The position numbers and the translations under genes are program-made. A DNA stretch of 64,000 nt from Scolanthus callimorphus (taxonomy: Eukaryota > Cnidaria > Anthozoa > Actiniaria > Edwardsiidae). Shown piece by piece: positions 19,114-31,551 of the stretch. The notes below the pieces were generated by a model. The model worked only from the letters and a program-made list of their open reading frames with translations. It had not been told where the DNA came from and did no database searches. Every line of letters begins with the position of its first letter. The stretch's first letter is position 1. The stretch is from the NCBI GenBank assembly GCA_033964015.1, contig JAWWUD010000105.1:62001-126000 (forward strand), read 5' to 3'.

Positions 19114-21527
19114 ACTTGATTTTCTTGACAAAAAAATGGTCTTCGAAACGCTCTTGGCCTATTTCTTCAAACTTATAGTCTGACCTCATTGGCGTTGGTA
19201 TTGCGGAAAGTTATCTTGCATGTCTGGGTTTTTTCGTTGCCGCCATTTCGTTGCCATGGAAGCGTCATTTTAAACAAAACATGTAAACACATAACGATCA
19301 ATTGCATGTTTCTTGCAAAGTGGTTTGCCTTTCTGTGTATGTATAGTACGTGAGATACAGGCCATACCAGATCGAAGAGTCAACTAAAAACTGCTATAAG
19401 CCACCTTAGAGTGCAAATTTTCTTAGTTTTTTTTTTATTAATAACACGCAATGGCAGTGGTTCAAAATACATTTTTTTTTTAATACAGACAACGCTTCAA
19501 ATCTACTAAGATACCTATTGTCTTGAATAAACTCCCGTTGATTTGCGATAAATGTGAAAGTAATCGCGCGCTAAAATTATCTGAAAAACAGAAAAAATGA
19601 AGAACTTTTTCTAAACTGTAATGAATTTCTTCCGACTTGCATAAATTACAAAAATAACATTGTGGGTTTTAAATCTCGTGTGTTATAGGCGAAATCTACC
19701 TAATCGGTGCGAATGAAATCTCACATGTATGTATTTAAATAGTTTGAGCAAAAAACCTTGAATTTTTATAAAAAGGTAAACGAAGAAATTAGAAACAAAC
19801 TTCGGTAGCAGTCACATTTGCTGTCGTTTGTTTAGATATGCAAATTTTGTGAAGTGGGGGACAAAACTTTCAGTAAACTTCACGCCATTCCTAAACTCTC
19901 TCAAAATAGGCTATAAGTCCGGGCAATAGACCAAATGGCTGCAATTTTACTAGACCACACATCTGTAGTTTCTTAGTGCAATAAGGCTTATGGTTATCTA
20001 TAAATTAGAGGAAATGCAAACCCCGGTCGTATTATTATGCTTTAAATTTTGGTGGGGGACAATGCTTTCAATAAACTTCGAAATTTTATATTTCCAAGAA
20101 CTTATTTCCGATCTCAGTCAGAATGCCACATTTCGACATAAAAATTTATAGACCACAGTTGGCTCAGTTTGTTTCATTGCGGCGCTGCTTATTTTGACAA
20201 TAAATCTAAAAAACCTGACATACGCTAAAATTATGAAATTTTTGGGACACGAAAATGGCAAAGACGTTTTCACTAATAATATCGAAGAAGATGCATATAT
20301 TGAAGAAAATACCATATAATTTATTTCATTTAGGATTGGAACTTCGATTTATGGCAAATTTTGCGTTGTATGTTTTATCCATGAAGAAATGAAGAAATAA
20401 GTAAAAACATTTTTACACCAGGCGCTGAACGTGTGACGCTGGGACATGCAAATTTGCATAAAAACAGAGATACAGTATGTTGCCCAAACTCCGGACGGTA
20501 CCCAACCTCGGACACTTTGCATTTACCGTACAGTATTTTTAAGACGCAACAGAAATTTCAGTTCTGATAGCGCACAAATTAACAACCAACTATCATTCTC
20601 ACTTGTAGTGCATTTTTTACCTGCTCGACGTCTTTTGATGCGGGAGAATTAAAGTTTTGCTGAGGAAAGTTGTAGCGCATGTGGGTTTAGTTTGAATGTT
20701 AGTGGCTCCGTGAGTGTATCTTTTCAATTTGTATCAGTTCTACTATCTTTTGCGTAAAAGAAACATTTTGCTTTTTGGTTTAGAAAGGGAGTTATATAGT
20801 AGCTGTTTCTAACCCAAATGAAAATTTTGTGTTTCCGCTTGTAATTAGGAAAAAATCACGTTTCATGCTGTTCCTGAAGTTTTTCACGAAATGAACCCAT
20901 CTTCGGACGCAAATATATATATAAATGTGTCTCAAAAATGAAGAGAGATAAATATAATGACTCCATTTTGCAGGATTTAGATACGTTATAAGTGTATGGT
21001 ATTGGCCGGGTATTGTTTTAATGTTATTTAACAGAAACCTCGAGAAAATACTGCAAGAGCGAACAACGTAATTAAAAAGGATGAGAAGAAGTTATGAATA
21101 ATTTGCATTTGAAACGTCGCGTACCTGAAAAATTGGTAAATATCTTAGTTTACTCGTCAGATACTTTTTAGCTTGCTTCTTAGCAATAAAGTATTACATT
21201 AATGTTAATAATTAGAAAACGTTCTAGCCTTGGCCGCTTTTTATTACGGTACAAAGGGAAGTTAGAGATAAATTTTCGCAGCAAGCCGAGGTTTAATTAG
21301 TGTGATCAATTCTTCGCATGACATCAGCTACAAAATATAGATACCAACCCAGAGGAAGACCAAAACGGTAAATTTGAAGTTTTTTCTTCTGTTAAATGAG
21401 CTGAAGTTTTCTAAAATTGAATTGTACAAATGCTAAATATTTAAATTTATTTCAACGAAGCGGGATAGTTAGAAACGGAAAATAAAGATAAGCTCGTTAC
21501 CAACAACAACAAAAAGTACCCGCTCAA
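19114..21527. other. AT-rich intron sequence, possible outer TIR
   Basis: No coding region seen. A 17-bp motif TTGCCCAAACTCCGGAC at 20480-20496 is exactly inverted at 22385-22402, so a roughly 1.9-kb element may span 20480-22402 and host the MULE-like repeat. The rest is AT-rich and unremarkable. Confidence 0.45.
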
Positions 21528-22223
21528 CGGCACCTACAAAACCTGGATCACGGATCGTCGGATCGGATCATCGGATCGGATCATCGGATCGGATCATTTT
21601 CACTTATATGTAGTAATCAATATAAAATTCGATACAACTTCATCGATGATGTCATTAAAACTAGAAAATTTACTATCTACACAAGGGAACATTCCAACTT
21701 GGAGAGTTGTCTCCAAGCCAAGGGGAACAACCCCTATCATGTGATATGACGTCGACAAAACCTAGAAAAACAAATATCTTGACAACAATCAAACGTTGTT
21801 TAACGACTAATAGAAGTTCTAAAATTGGAGGAGATTTTAGTTTGGGCTTGGAGACAACTTCCCCCAAGTTTGCGAATATCATGTCAGGCACTGTTGTTGT
21901 TTTTTTTGTTTTAAGGTTGTTATACATGACATCATATCACGTGACAGGCGTTTGTAGCCCCTTGGCTTGGAGACAACTTTCCCTAGTTTGGAGTTCTGTT
22001 AGAATGTTCCCTTGTCGAGATATTAAATCACTCTAGTTTATATGACATCATCAATAACGGTCATTGGTGACGTCATACAACGGTGACGTCATACATCCCT
22101 TGATCATCGACGATCCGATCCGACGATCCGATCCGATGATCCGATCCGATGATCCGATCCGACGATCCGATCCGATGATCCGATCCGATCCGACGATCCG
22201 TGATCCAGGTTTTGTAGGTGCCG
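21528..22223. mobile_element. MULE-like foldback element with GATC-rich TIRs
   Basis: The left end CGGCACCTACAAAACCTGGA continues into TCACGGATCGTCGGATCGGA repeats; the right end is the inverse, closing GGTTTTGTAGGTGCCG. Flanking 9-mers CCCGCTCAA (21519-21527) and CCCACTCAA (22224-22232) differ at one base, which suggests a 9-bp target duplication as made by Mutator-type transposases. Inner arms (CAAGGGAACATTCCAACTTG and its inverse near 22010) make a second inverted layer. There is no transposase frame. Confidence 0.7.
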
Positions 22224-24279
22224 CCCACTCAACGCTCAAGTTTTCTTTTCATTTGCGATTCTTCGCTCACAATAAAGTTAATTATAAGTAGACACACATG
22301 TTGAAAACAATTATGTTTGCAATTTGATCTTGAGTGATAACACATATATGCAAAGAGAGTGGTGAAAATAATTTGTGCAGTTTGTGTCCGGAGTTTGGGC
22401 AAATTGTCCGTAGTTTGGGCAATTTTGAACAACAGAATTTTACCACACAGTTACTTATCATTTAGAGAAAAATGAGAGTTTTAACGCTCTTTACATCAGA
22501 AAACATTTTTACTTACCGCTTACAAACTTTCAAACTCATGCGACTTATTTTCGAAATGTTATAGCGCAACAAACTCGCCTTTGTGAGTGAAGTAATTACA
22601 AGTAGTTCTTGCTCTTGAACAACCACAACCCAAACTAATTGCAATTACCAAGTAATTTAAAATTACCCACGACAGTCATGTGAAAACCGCTCTCATTATG
22701 TTTTACTTGTGTCATGGTATGGTGTGTCCAAAAGCCACCTCTGGCGGATGTTGTGTTACTGAAATTGAATGATAATAGCCATGAGCCTTGAAGACAGATC
22801 TTTTATTTACCAGTCTTACGTAAACCATGCATGGCTATGGATATTTATAAATTATAGTAGCTGAACATACTGGAGTACCATTGTTTTTGTAAGAGCCACA
22901 GTAATAATTAGTTCATCAAATCAGGGTAAATAATTTTTTTCTTTTTTATCATCTAATTGGTTAATTTCGTCTATTTTAATTTCATTTTTTGCCACATCAG
23001 ACATTAGTTAAGGAATGTTATAATTGTATAGTAAGAAATAACATACATTTTGGTAACAAAGTATAAGAAGAAAATATAATAACATGTCAACAGTATTGGA
23101 CCCCCCATACCCGTCAACCCAACTTCGTCAAAAATCTTTCGATCTTTCACGTGGCAGGAAAATACAACTTAAATGTATGACAAAATGCAGAGAGCGACAA
23201 TGGTGAAATACAGTAAATGTATAAAAAAAAATTCAATCATCATGCGGGTGACAGGCTTCAAAATCTTGTGACACCTGCCTAATAGGGGTGAGTTGACACC
23301 CATGCCCCCTCCAAAAAAGCAGTATTTATATGCCTATATCATGTGCAATTATCTTGTATCAGGCCCTCCTATCATAATTCATTTTTCAATACTTAACCTA
23401 CCAATAGAAGATCACTTTGTCCCTAACATGCTTGATTGCATCTGGTTCCATTTTGGGAACAAAATTAAATTAAATTAAATTCTCACTCCATGTTAGTCTC
23501 ATTCAATTGTTGTAGGGTAAATATTTTTTAAGTTCAATAAAAAATATAAAAAATTAGAACTAATTCATACACGATAAACTTTTTTTCTAAATTTGTTTAA
23601 AAGGTGATCGGATGTGACCATGTATTTTAGCAATTAATGAATTCTGTGAGTATGATATGGATAATTATTCAGATCGATGGTGGTATTATTATTATCCATT
23701 GAGGTAAAAGGTCAATGTAGATAACATCCCCTAGATCTTAATAAATATCCATATCATACAAAGCTTAATTCATTGATTGTTTATTATTCATTCAAGCTTT
23801 TAATTGTTTTATTATTCATTCAAAATAGATTTCCCAGCTTTTATTCTTTGAGGGAGCTGACAGGGCTTGAAACTAAATACTAATCAAAGTCGTAATTTTA
23901 TGCCATGTACCATGAACATTATAGGTGTAATTCATCAAAAATCTAGGTGTAAATACACTAAGCGAACACTGTAGAAAATGAAAACACAGTCGTTATTTTA
24001 TGCCTAAGTTGAAAAAGTTAGGTCTAAAAGAAATTTTTTTAGGTGTATTTACATCTGTATCTGGCACAATTTCAAGCCCCGGAGCAGACAGTTTGCCATC
24101 CTGCCTACAAAGGTGTGATGTCACACTTGCAACAACTTTCAACTTATCCAATCTTTGACGTCATTGATGAAATTAGTCGCTCGCATTTAAAAACATCAAG
24201 AATTTGCAGTGGTGATCAACCAATCAGAAGCAGGAAAATATGGTGAATGAATATTTATTCATTTATTTATACATACTAA
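22224..24279. other. AT-rich intron sequence
   Basis: Contains a small imperfect inverted repeat at 23636-23774 (AGTATGATATGGAT with ATCCATATCATAC) and a TTAAA run at 23464-23480. No gene or RNA recognised. Confidence 0.5.
23636..23774. repeat. Small MITE-like inverted repeat
   Basis: About 40-base arms, imperfect: AATGAATTCTGTGAGTATGA and TATCATACAAAGCTTAATTC. Low-complexity AT content lowers confidence. Confidence 0.5.
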
Positions 24280-25515
24280 CAAGAAAACAGCCCGTCACTT
24301 TGTGACGCTAGAAGACCCAACCTAAGTTCCCCCTTCCATAAACTGCTGATTTACATTACTAATGACCTCCCTTTTTGTGTGTTTGTTTTGCACTGGTCTC
24401 CCTGATTTTGGTGGAGAAAATGACGCACGTGTGTGTGTCTTGGTCAGTCGGGGTCAGTCCGGGTCCGAGTCCGAGTCAGTCCGGGTCTCAAATCTGTCTA
24501 AGAACCCGCTAAAATTGAAAACGCAGCCTATTACAGAAAAACATTTGACTTCGGAATTGTTTGTATAATGCTTATCAGTAAGGCACGAGAGAAGAAACAG
24601 GTAAAGTTAAACTGTTCTAAGAAATTTCTTAGTTTATCATAGAAATATTTAGAGAATATCATTCATGACTTAACGCGCGCTCTGTAGGCAGTGCCAGGTG
24701 TAAGTTTGTTCAAACTTGAATGAAATTTTTCTCAGCTCAAACCTTTCTCGAATTAGAATTATCCCTACGCACAAATGTAAGTATCTGTAATAGAACCATT
24801 TAAGTTTGAATGTCTATGGTGCTATCGGCTAAGGGAACTGTGTTCTTTTTTAGTTTATGTGGGAGATTTCAACATGGCCGCGATGGCGGCTTTGTCCCTC
24901 GCTGAAAAAATCGCTTGAATTAGAACTTAGCCAAAGGTGAATCTTTTCCAACAAAAGCACGCCCACTGGAGAGATTTCCTCCTTCTCTTCTGGTTTGTGT
25001 CCTTCGTTTTGCGATACAGCGTCAGGATTTATACTTAGAAAATATTAGATTCATGGCTTTGTGGCATTTCGCCTTAGCGTGCTTCCAGAAAGCAAGGCGG
25101 TGTACGGCGGTGTACGTTTGTTCAAACTTGAATGAAAATGTTTCTCTGCTTAAAGCTTTCGAATAATAATTATCCCTGCACATTCCTGCAAGTAATCTGT
25201 GACAGAACCATTTAGTTGTAGATGACTATGGTGATTTCGGCTGTGCGAAATGAGTTCTTTTTTAGTTTCTGTGGGAGATTTCAAAATGGCGGCGATGGCA
25301 GCTTTGTCCCTCGCTTAAGAAATCGCTTGAATTAGAACTTAGCCCAGGGTGAATCTTTTCCAACCAAAACACGCTCACTGTGGAGATATCCACTTTCTCT
25401 TCAGGTTTGTGAACTTCGTTTGGCGACACAGCTTCAGGGCCAAGCGGAGTGAGTGCGGACGATTTAGCCAATCAGAAACGTTTGCGCAGACAACCCGATT
25501 ATAATAGTATAGATA
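24280..25515 (+). mobile_element. 1.1-kb dispersed repeat, copy 2
   Basis: Same element and orientation as 12714-13845, about 100 bp longer. It keeps TCACTTTGTGACGCTAGAAG near the start and the full internal duplication. It ends at the same CCCGATTATAATAGTATAGA. Its left flank is unrelated to copy 1, so it is a dispersed insertion. Confidence 0.7.
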
Positions 25516-27274
25516 AACATACAATGTACATGTATCTTCAATGTAATTTTTTTAGTACATTCAAGTCAACTGTATATTTCCGTTCACAAAAAGCGATAAT
25601 TAACAAAGAAATGTACAACCTTGAATGAGGCTAATCTTGAGGGAGAATGCAGATGATCCAGAGCATGTTAGGGACCCCTCACAAAGTGGTCTTCTATTGG
25701 AAGGCAAGTACATCATATTTTTCATAATTATTAAAAAAATAAATGATAGGAGTGCCTGAAACAGGCAATACCAAGTTCAAGGGCCTGTCAAAACTTCAAG
25801 TAAATGACAATTCGAAGAAAAACATCCTCTATGTTGAATCCCCTTGGTTGATATTTTAAATGAGCAAAATTTAAACTTCCACTTCTAAGTTCATGCCTGA
25901 CACTGCCGACCAGAGAAACAATAAACTAAAAATGTAATTGCATGAATTGATAGAGAGTAATAATTATCCCTAGATAGGTGTCTCCACTTGCCTGTCATAT
26001 GTGAAATACTCTGTGAAGCATACCCTGCAGGAATACATCTTGGGAATTTCTACAAAATTAAATTAAACACAAAAGTTAATCCGTCTCTCTCGTCTACTAC
26101 TACAAGTGAAAACTCGTTGTAGCCGAACCAAATTGAGAAGTCGGAATATATAGAAAGTGTCTCAATTTTAAGAATTGGTAGCTAACTTACATTAGAGAAT
26201 TCAAGAATCATTGTACCATTATCTAAATCTGAATTTTGGAGCCGCTTGGAGAAAGCTCGCGAGCTCAAGATGGCTGCTATGCGTGAAACTATTAAGTACA
26301 TGACTTTCTCCCGAGTCTCCACGCCGAAGGATAAACACAGCCACTGAATAACGGCAGTCAGCTCTACTAAATCACTAGAAAATACGGTATTCTGCCCAGA
26401 TTGCAATCCTGAAAAAAAGCTTAACACAAAAGCTGAGCGTGCAAACATAACAAATCTCCCGAGAGAAATCTCTCTTGCGCGCGGCTACGACCGTCCCGTG
26501 CAACTTTCATCTTTTTCAAACTAGCGTAGTAGCGAGCCGAAAAACGGCCGCAAAAGCTCGAAAAAACTCAAATGAAAGTTTGCGATTGATAAAAAATGAT
26601 TACTACTAATTGTCCCTTTTATACTCTAGCTACAAAGATCAAGTACCAACCTGGAGAATTAGTTTCTTATCGTTGTTTGTGCTTTCTCTTGCGCGCTAGC
26701 TCTTCGTTTGTCTTCTTTTTCGACATGTCTTCCCTGGCAATTCTCCTCTACGGCGCTTTGTTTCTTTCCCACGACAAACTTTATTTCTTAATGTTCATGA
26801 CATCGGTCTCAGCTTCTTCCCGCTCCATGGTAACTCATTTTCTCAATTTTGATTTGTCAGCTTGATTTAACGTTTCAATTTTTTATGAAGAGGAAAAACC
26901 GTCTTCCTCATGACGAAAACTGACACGAAGTCACGAAGTTCACACGAAGTAAAGTCTCAAAAAGAAAAAAAATCCCCTTTCAAATAAAATCGCCAATCGC
27001 CAATTTGAACGCGCGAGCGTGCTCATTTTCCAGCCTAAACCGAGACAGGCAACCCACGCCTCTGCGACGACGGACACACGGACGAACAAACCGGAAGTCC
27101 ATCAGAAAACAGATCGATGCTTATACACTTTTGTGTTGTTTTCTTTTCTCCTGCACAAATAATCCAATTATTGAAACATATTCTCGCTAAATCGCTTGTA
27201 GGACTATGTAATGGATGAGAAAAAATAAATTAACGGTATTTAAAAAGGATGTTTGAATGGAAAAAAAAAATGCA
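25516..27274. other. Intron sequence, no gene assigned
   Basis: I looked for exons on both strands and found no splice-bounded frame that I could relate to a known protein. The motif AAGATGGCTGCTATG at 26266 opens a frame of only 25 codons. Composition is AT-rich. Confidence 0.4.
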
Positions 27275-27352
27275 TGCCCTGTCACGCGTGGGTCTCGAAC
27301 CCGCGACCTTTTGCTCTGTATGCGAGAATCGTACCACTCTGCCATTCAGGCA
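27275..27352 (-). tRNA. tRNA-like sequence, probably a pseudogene
   Basis: On the minus strand it has a good A box (TGGCAGAGTGGTA) and a perfect B box (GGTTCGAGACC) at normal spacing, with a 5-bp T stem GCGGG/CCCAC that is mostly paired. The acceptor stem pairs only partly (TGCC/GGCA plus one wobble). The anticodon loop GCATACA lacks the usual T33, and the formal anticodon ATA would be abnormal. The D-arm to B-box wording resembles tRNA-Gly. Best seen as a tRNA-derived relic or a SINE head. Confidence 0.5.
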
Positions 27353-28413
27353 ATTTCTAGCCAGATGCGTTTAGAATATTATATATTCCTTCTCTAAGCA
27401 AACGGCAAGTAGATAGTCCGGAATCGGCTCGGAAATGACTTAGAACTATCTGTTGTGGTTACTTCTTTATATATTTTCTGACTTCCTTTAGCACTAAGGA
27501 CCTGCCATCGATATTTTCCGTCTCATTGCTACCAAAAATAGTTGACTTAAGACTAATTTAAAGTAAAAGTCGGGCATAAAGTTAATCGTACTGTACATAA
27601 ATTGTCATTTTGCATTTATTTCAAGCAAAACTGACGAACTTCATGAAGAAACTTTGGACTATAGATAACAACAAAGTATAAAAAGTTTTAGATTGTATTA
27701 TTTTCACTGAAGACTGATAAACAACAGGCTACCCGCGAACATGTTCCCAGCATAGCAACCGTGCAACCATCAACAAAATAGGTACACGCACCCTTAAAGT
27801 GCCAGAACGACCAGAAACGTATAACTTCCTTGATGTGGAAATATTTAAGTATTTATGTGGGAAAGTCGTTTTGATCATATCTGAGTTAAACGGGGAAAAT
27901 AGCCCGATAAGGAATTTGGAGATCACCCGCCATCTTGAAAAAGCGTACCGGAAATGAAATGAATTCGGCTAGTGCAACCGGATGTAAAATGACATCACAT
28001 ACTCAAGACGTCACACACTCAAGACGATCTCCCTGAAAATTCCGCGCGAAAGCAGATTTTGAGGACTCGAGCTTGAAAAGGAGCTATTCATATTTATTGA
28101 TTGCAATTCTCGAGTATGATTCTCGAGTGTGGGACGTAAATGCGTAATTAACATGTGATTTACCGCTGATACGCAGTGCGGGCTCGATGCTTTTCCAAGA
28201 TTTGGCTTTCGGTACGATCTTTCCTAATGGCGGCCTCAGATGAACCGAACTTCAACGCTTAAAAACACACAACTCTGTGAATTTCCAATGTATTTTATTT
28301 TAAAGCGTATCTTCTTAGGCCTTGAACAGTACATTAGCCCCAGAATTGTTTTGAAAAAATGCATTCAAATTTGGTCGTTCTGGCACTTTAAGATTTTGCC
28401 TTTGCTGTCTCTA
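27353..28413. other. Intron sequence, no gene assigned
   Basis: No recognised coding or RNA feature. It contains TGACATCACATACTCAAGACGTCACACACTCAAGACG-type direct repeats near 27990-28025 only. Confidence 0.4.
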
Positions 28414-28537
28414 AAGGCTGGTTTCCATAAGGTCGTATCTATCGTATCAGTCAACCGTGAAACAAAAGAATAATTCCAATTTCCATTGTTTCACGGTCGA
28501 CTGATGCGACAGATAAGACTATATGGAAACCAGCCTT
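28414..28537. mobile_element. Short foldback MITE, small copy
   Basis: The left arm AAGGCTGGTTTCCATAAGGT, continuing CGTATC...GTCAACCGTGAAACA, is inverted in the right arm ending ATATGGAAACCAGCCTT. It belongs to the same family as 61758-62196, which has a much longer middle. Confidence 0.75.
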
Positions 28538-29018
28538 AAGGGGCAAGATTTATGGTAGACGTGCCCATATTGCATATTTAATATTTGCGGAATCCGGGGA
28601 AACAACGGTCATCTTTGGAATCAGGGATATGATTTTCAGCCCTGGGATTGGGATCAGTGAATGAAAACATACGTCGTTACTATCCCCAGTGTCGTGATTT
28701 TTCGAATCATGCTTAGAGTGAAATTATCTTATATTGTATATAAAAGCACATTACCACTGTGCAATGATGTTACTAACTTCTATGTACCGAGCGCGAGGTC
28801 CGTACTGAGAAATCTCAGCCCTTGGCCTTTGGTCTCGATAGCAAGCATGTTGAATGTAGATCTTGTGAAAAGGTATGATAGAACGCGTCTTGCCGGTGGA
28901 ATTACAGAAAACACCTGTCCGCTGATCAGCCAATTAGAGCGTGCTACTACCGTTGCCGTATAATATAGAAATGTCATGTCAGTCAACATGTACTAATCTT
29001 CTAGTATTCTTAATGCAG
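28538..29018. other. 3' end of the giant intron
   Basis: Ends with CTTCTAGTATTCTTAATGCAG, a usable branch/acceptor region for the next exon. Nothing else recognised. Confidence 0.6.
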
Positions 29019-29133
29019 AGTATCGTAAGCGAGGACGATCTAGACGACGAGGCGATGATGCGGCTGGACGACGCTTTAGCTGCTGTTTTCAGGACTAAGC
29101 TTCAGCCTAGTCAAAGCAAGAAAGATAAAAAAG
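29019..29133 (+). CDS. MYBBP1A: MYBBP1A-like exon D (conserved DEAMM motif)
   Basis: This 115-bp exon follows TTAATGCAG and ends AAAAAAG|GTAATG. It opens in phase 0, matching the exon ending at 6219, and ends after one base of a codon. It reads SIVSEDDLDDEAMMRLDDAL, then AAVFRTKLQ and a Lys-rich end. Vertebrate MYBBP1A has ELGDEAMMALDQNLASLF at this place, so the DEAMM..LD..LA..F pattern is a specific match. This exon proves that the 22.8-kb stretch before it is intronic if the gene is expressed as read. Confidence 0.9.
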
Positions 29134-29636
29134 GTAATGTAGACAGCACTTCAAACATTTGATCAAACTCGACTTTTAGTGCCTTTCTACCGCACGAGGT
29201 TCGGCATAAAATAGATAGCTCCTCCCATCCCAGGGGTCGAAAACAATAAGCTGTCAAAGAGTCAACATGTCAGAACATTGAACATTGAGTACACAACAAA
29301 AAGCTAAGTTGTCAGCTCTCTGCACACAAATGCCTTTTTATTTGTGCAAAAATAATTTCATTTTAGTGGACGATTCCAGCTATAAGCGCGCGCACTTTGT
29401 AGTGGAAGTCATACGACTTCGAGTTCAATTTGGAATTTATTTGCGCGAATGGGTTTTCAAAAAGTAGCCGCAGATGAGTGCAATTTGAGCTTTTTGAAAT
29501 ACCCACGAGTGTAAATAAATTTATAATATTCATCAATTATTCATGAAGCAGGCATCCAATGAGAAGGCACCATTTAGGTCACATGACTAGCCTCGTAAAC
29601 TGGATACAAGGTCCATCAAACTATAAGAACGGGGAG
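29134..29636. other. MYBBP1A intron, plain sequence
   Basis: Starts with the donor GTAATG. No gene or repeat recognised before the TIR element. Confidence 0.5.
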
Positions 29637-31163
29637 GGCTTGAATATTCAGCAGGGAAATGGTGGGGTTGATGAATAATAACAATAGTTAATAGATCTAT
29701 TAGTATTCTGTAAATATTTATAGAATACTAATATCGATATTAGTATTCTATAAATATTTCTAAAACTCATGAATAGTCAATCAGGCAAACACAATGGAAA
29801 TCAGGACCATGAAGGCCGTTTGTATACCCCGATAGAAATTAGCATTTTGGGGAGTCCATGAATATTTTCAGGGAACAGCTGTTCTGATTGGTTGCCATAT
29901 CAAAATGGTGCTCAATCAGCCAGAAACGATATAGAACTGCTGCGCACTGAACTGAATCTGATATAGAACTCCGGTGACGTCAGAGTTTTATATCAGATCC
30001 AGTTCAGTGAGCACAGTTCTCTATCAAGTTTGGCTCACTGAGCATCAGTAATGATAGGACAACTCACCAGAACAGCATGTTTCCCCGATAATATTCATGG
30101 AGACCCCATCTCTTACAAACGCCCTGTGGTCATGATTTCCACCTTTTCCCGTAACCTACGAAAAAAGAACGCATGTTAGAAATGAGTACGTGTATTTTGT
30201 AAAACGATAGTTCATTTATCACATTTATTAATTTTCGGTGGCCATGATTTAAACATCCAACAACGACTCGGGCAGTGCCGACCACCCTTCTTTGAACATT
30301 TCGTGAAACGAGCCAAAACGGACATCTTTGACAATTACTGGGAAATATTTGGTTTGAATTGGGGTCAAAATCATGCACAGATAAACGAATTTAACTCACC
30401 CGTCCAAGTTACTCTACTTGGCGAGTCCGTACGAACCGCACTGCTTTGTTAAACGAGAATGAATGGGCAAATTGCATATGATGCATATGACGTGCATGAC
30501 AAAGAAAATTTTGTTAAAGAAATTTGAATCATAAAAAGAATAAAAAACAATAGGAAACACTGCCCGAAACTAATCACATAGCCCTTTCTTTACAAAAGCC
30601 AATCAGAAAGCCCTAGCATTATTATAGGTATCGCTGGTATCGCTAATACATTCATTTCTTGTCTATGACATTTGAACGGCATTTCTTTGCTCATCATTAT
30701 TATAGGTAAATAAGTGACAGCTATTCCAAAGGGAATTCTTGTCTTTTTGAAAGTCATGTAATTATGAACAGACCTGTTGTCCCAACACAGAAGATATGTC
30801 AATTATTCGGAACGCCTCTCTAAATACACACTATTCGTAATGAAAAGCTCTCATTGTCAATCTTTTGTTTGCCATTTCAAAATAGCTAAACAATACAACT
30901 TGAAGCCAGTCTATATCAGATTTCTTATTCTCGATTTCAATGAAGTAGTTCTCACAAATTTATTTCCTTTTTTTAACTAGCTTGGAATTATGAATTATTA
31001 CTGGCAACCGTTTTAGAAGTAGTTTACAAAACTCGCTGTCGTGTTTTATCGCCGATAAAACCCTTCAGCTCGTTTTGTAAACATTACTTACAGAATACTA
31101 ATAGATCTATTAACTATTGTCATTATTCATCAACCCCACCCTTTCACTGCTGAACTATTCGAG
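29637..31163. mobile_element. 1.5-kb TIR element, non-coding
   Basis: CTTGAATATTCAGCAGGGAA and the following GTGGGGTTGATGAATAATAA, TAGTTAATAGATCTATTAGT are inverted at 31085-31163 with few mismatches, giving arms of about 75 bp. The interior has a short hairpin around 29935-30015 (GAACTGAATCTGATATAGAA and inverse) but no transposase frame. A related end (GGGGAGGGATTTGAATTCTC, GGTTGGGGTTGATCAATAG) occurs at 36831-36880. Confidence 0.7.
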
Positions 31164-31551
31164 TAAAATTACGACTATTAAAAAACATTACTCAAAACTT
31201 TAAGCAAGAAAAACATTTGGCAAAAAAATGTTACAACAATTAGGATAGTTGGTTTGTCGACAATAATGAACTGCTATTAAGTATAAATTCAAGAACGGCT
31301 GCAAGCAGACTAGTGTTCATTTGACCAGAAAGCTTTCTTATTATAAAAAACTAGACTCAGCTGAATTGCTTTCCCTCCACTGCCTTTCCAACAATTTCTT
31401 GACCTCGTCTTGTTCACTTGCGCCATTGTTGTATCTTTTCCAATCCCTCTGCGTGCAATGCTTTCGAAACTGGTTTGGAAACCTTAAGCAAATAGAAATA
31501 GTTCGATATTTAATGTTTTACATTTGATTTTACATTCCTCTTTCTTTACAG
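31164..31551. other. MYBBP1A intron end
   Basis: AT-rich, ending in the strong polypyrimidine acceptor TTCCTCTTTCTTTACAG at 31535-31551. No other feature. Confidence 0.6.

Noticed and set aside
26182..26865. Hydrophobic frames suggesting a small membrane protein
   Set aside because: No conserved motif, no splice context, and composition matches surrounding non-coding DNA.
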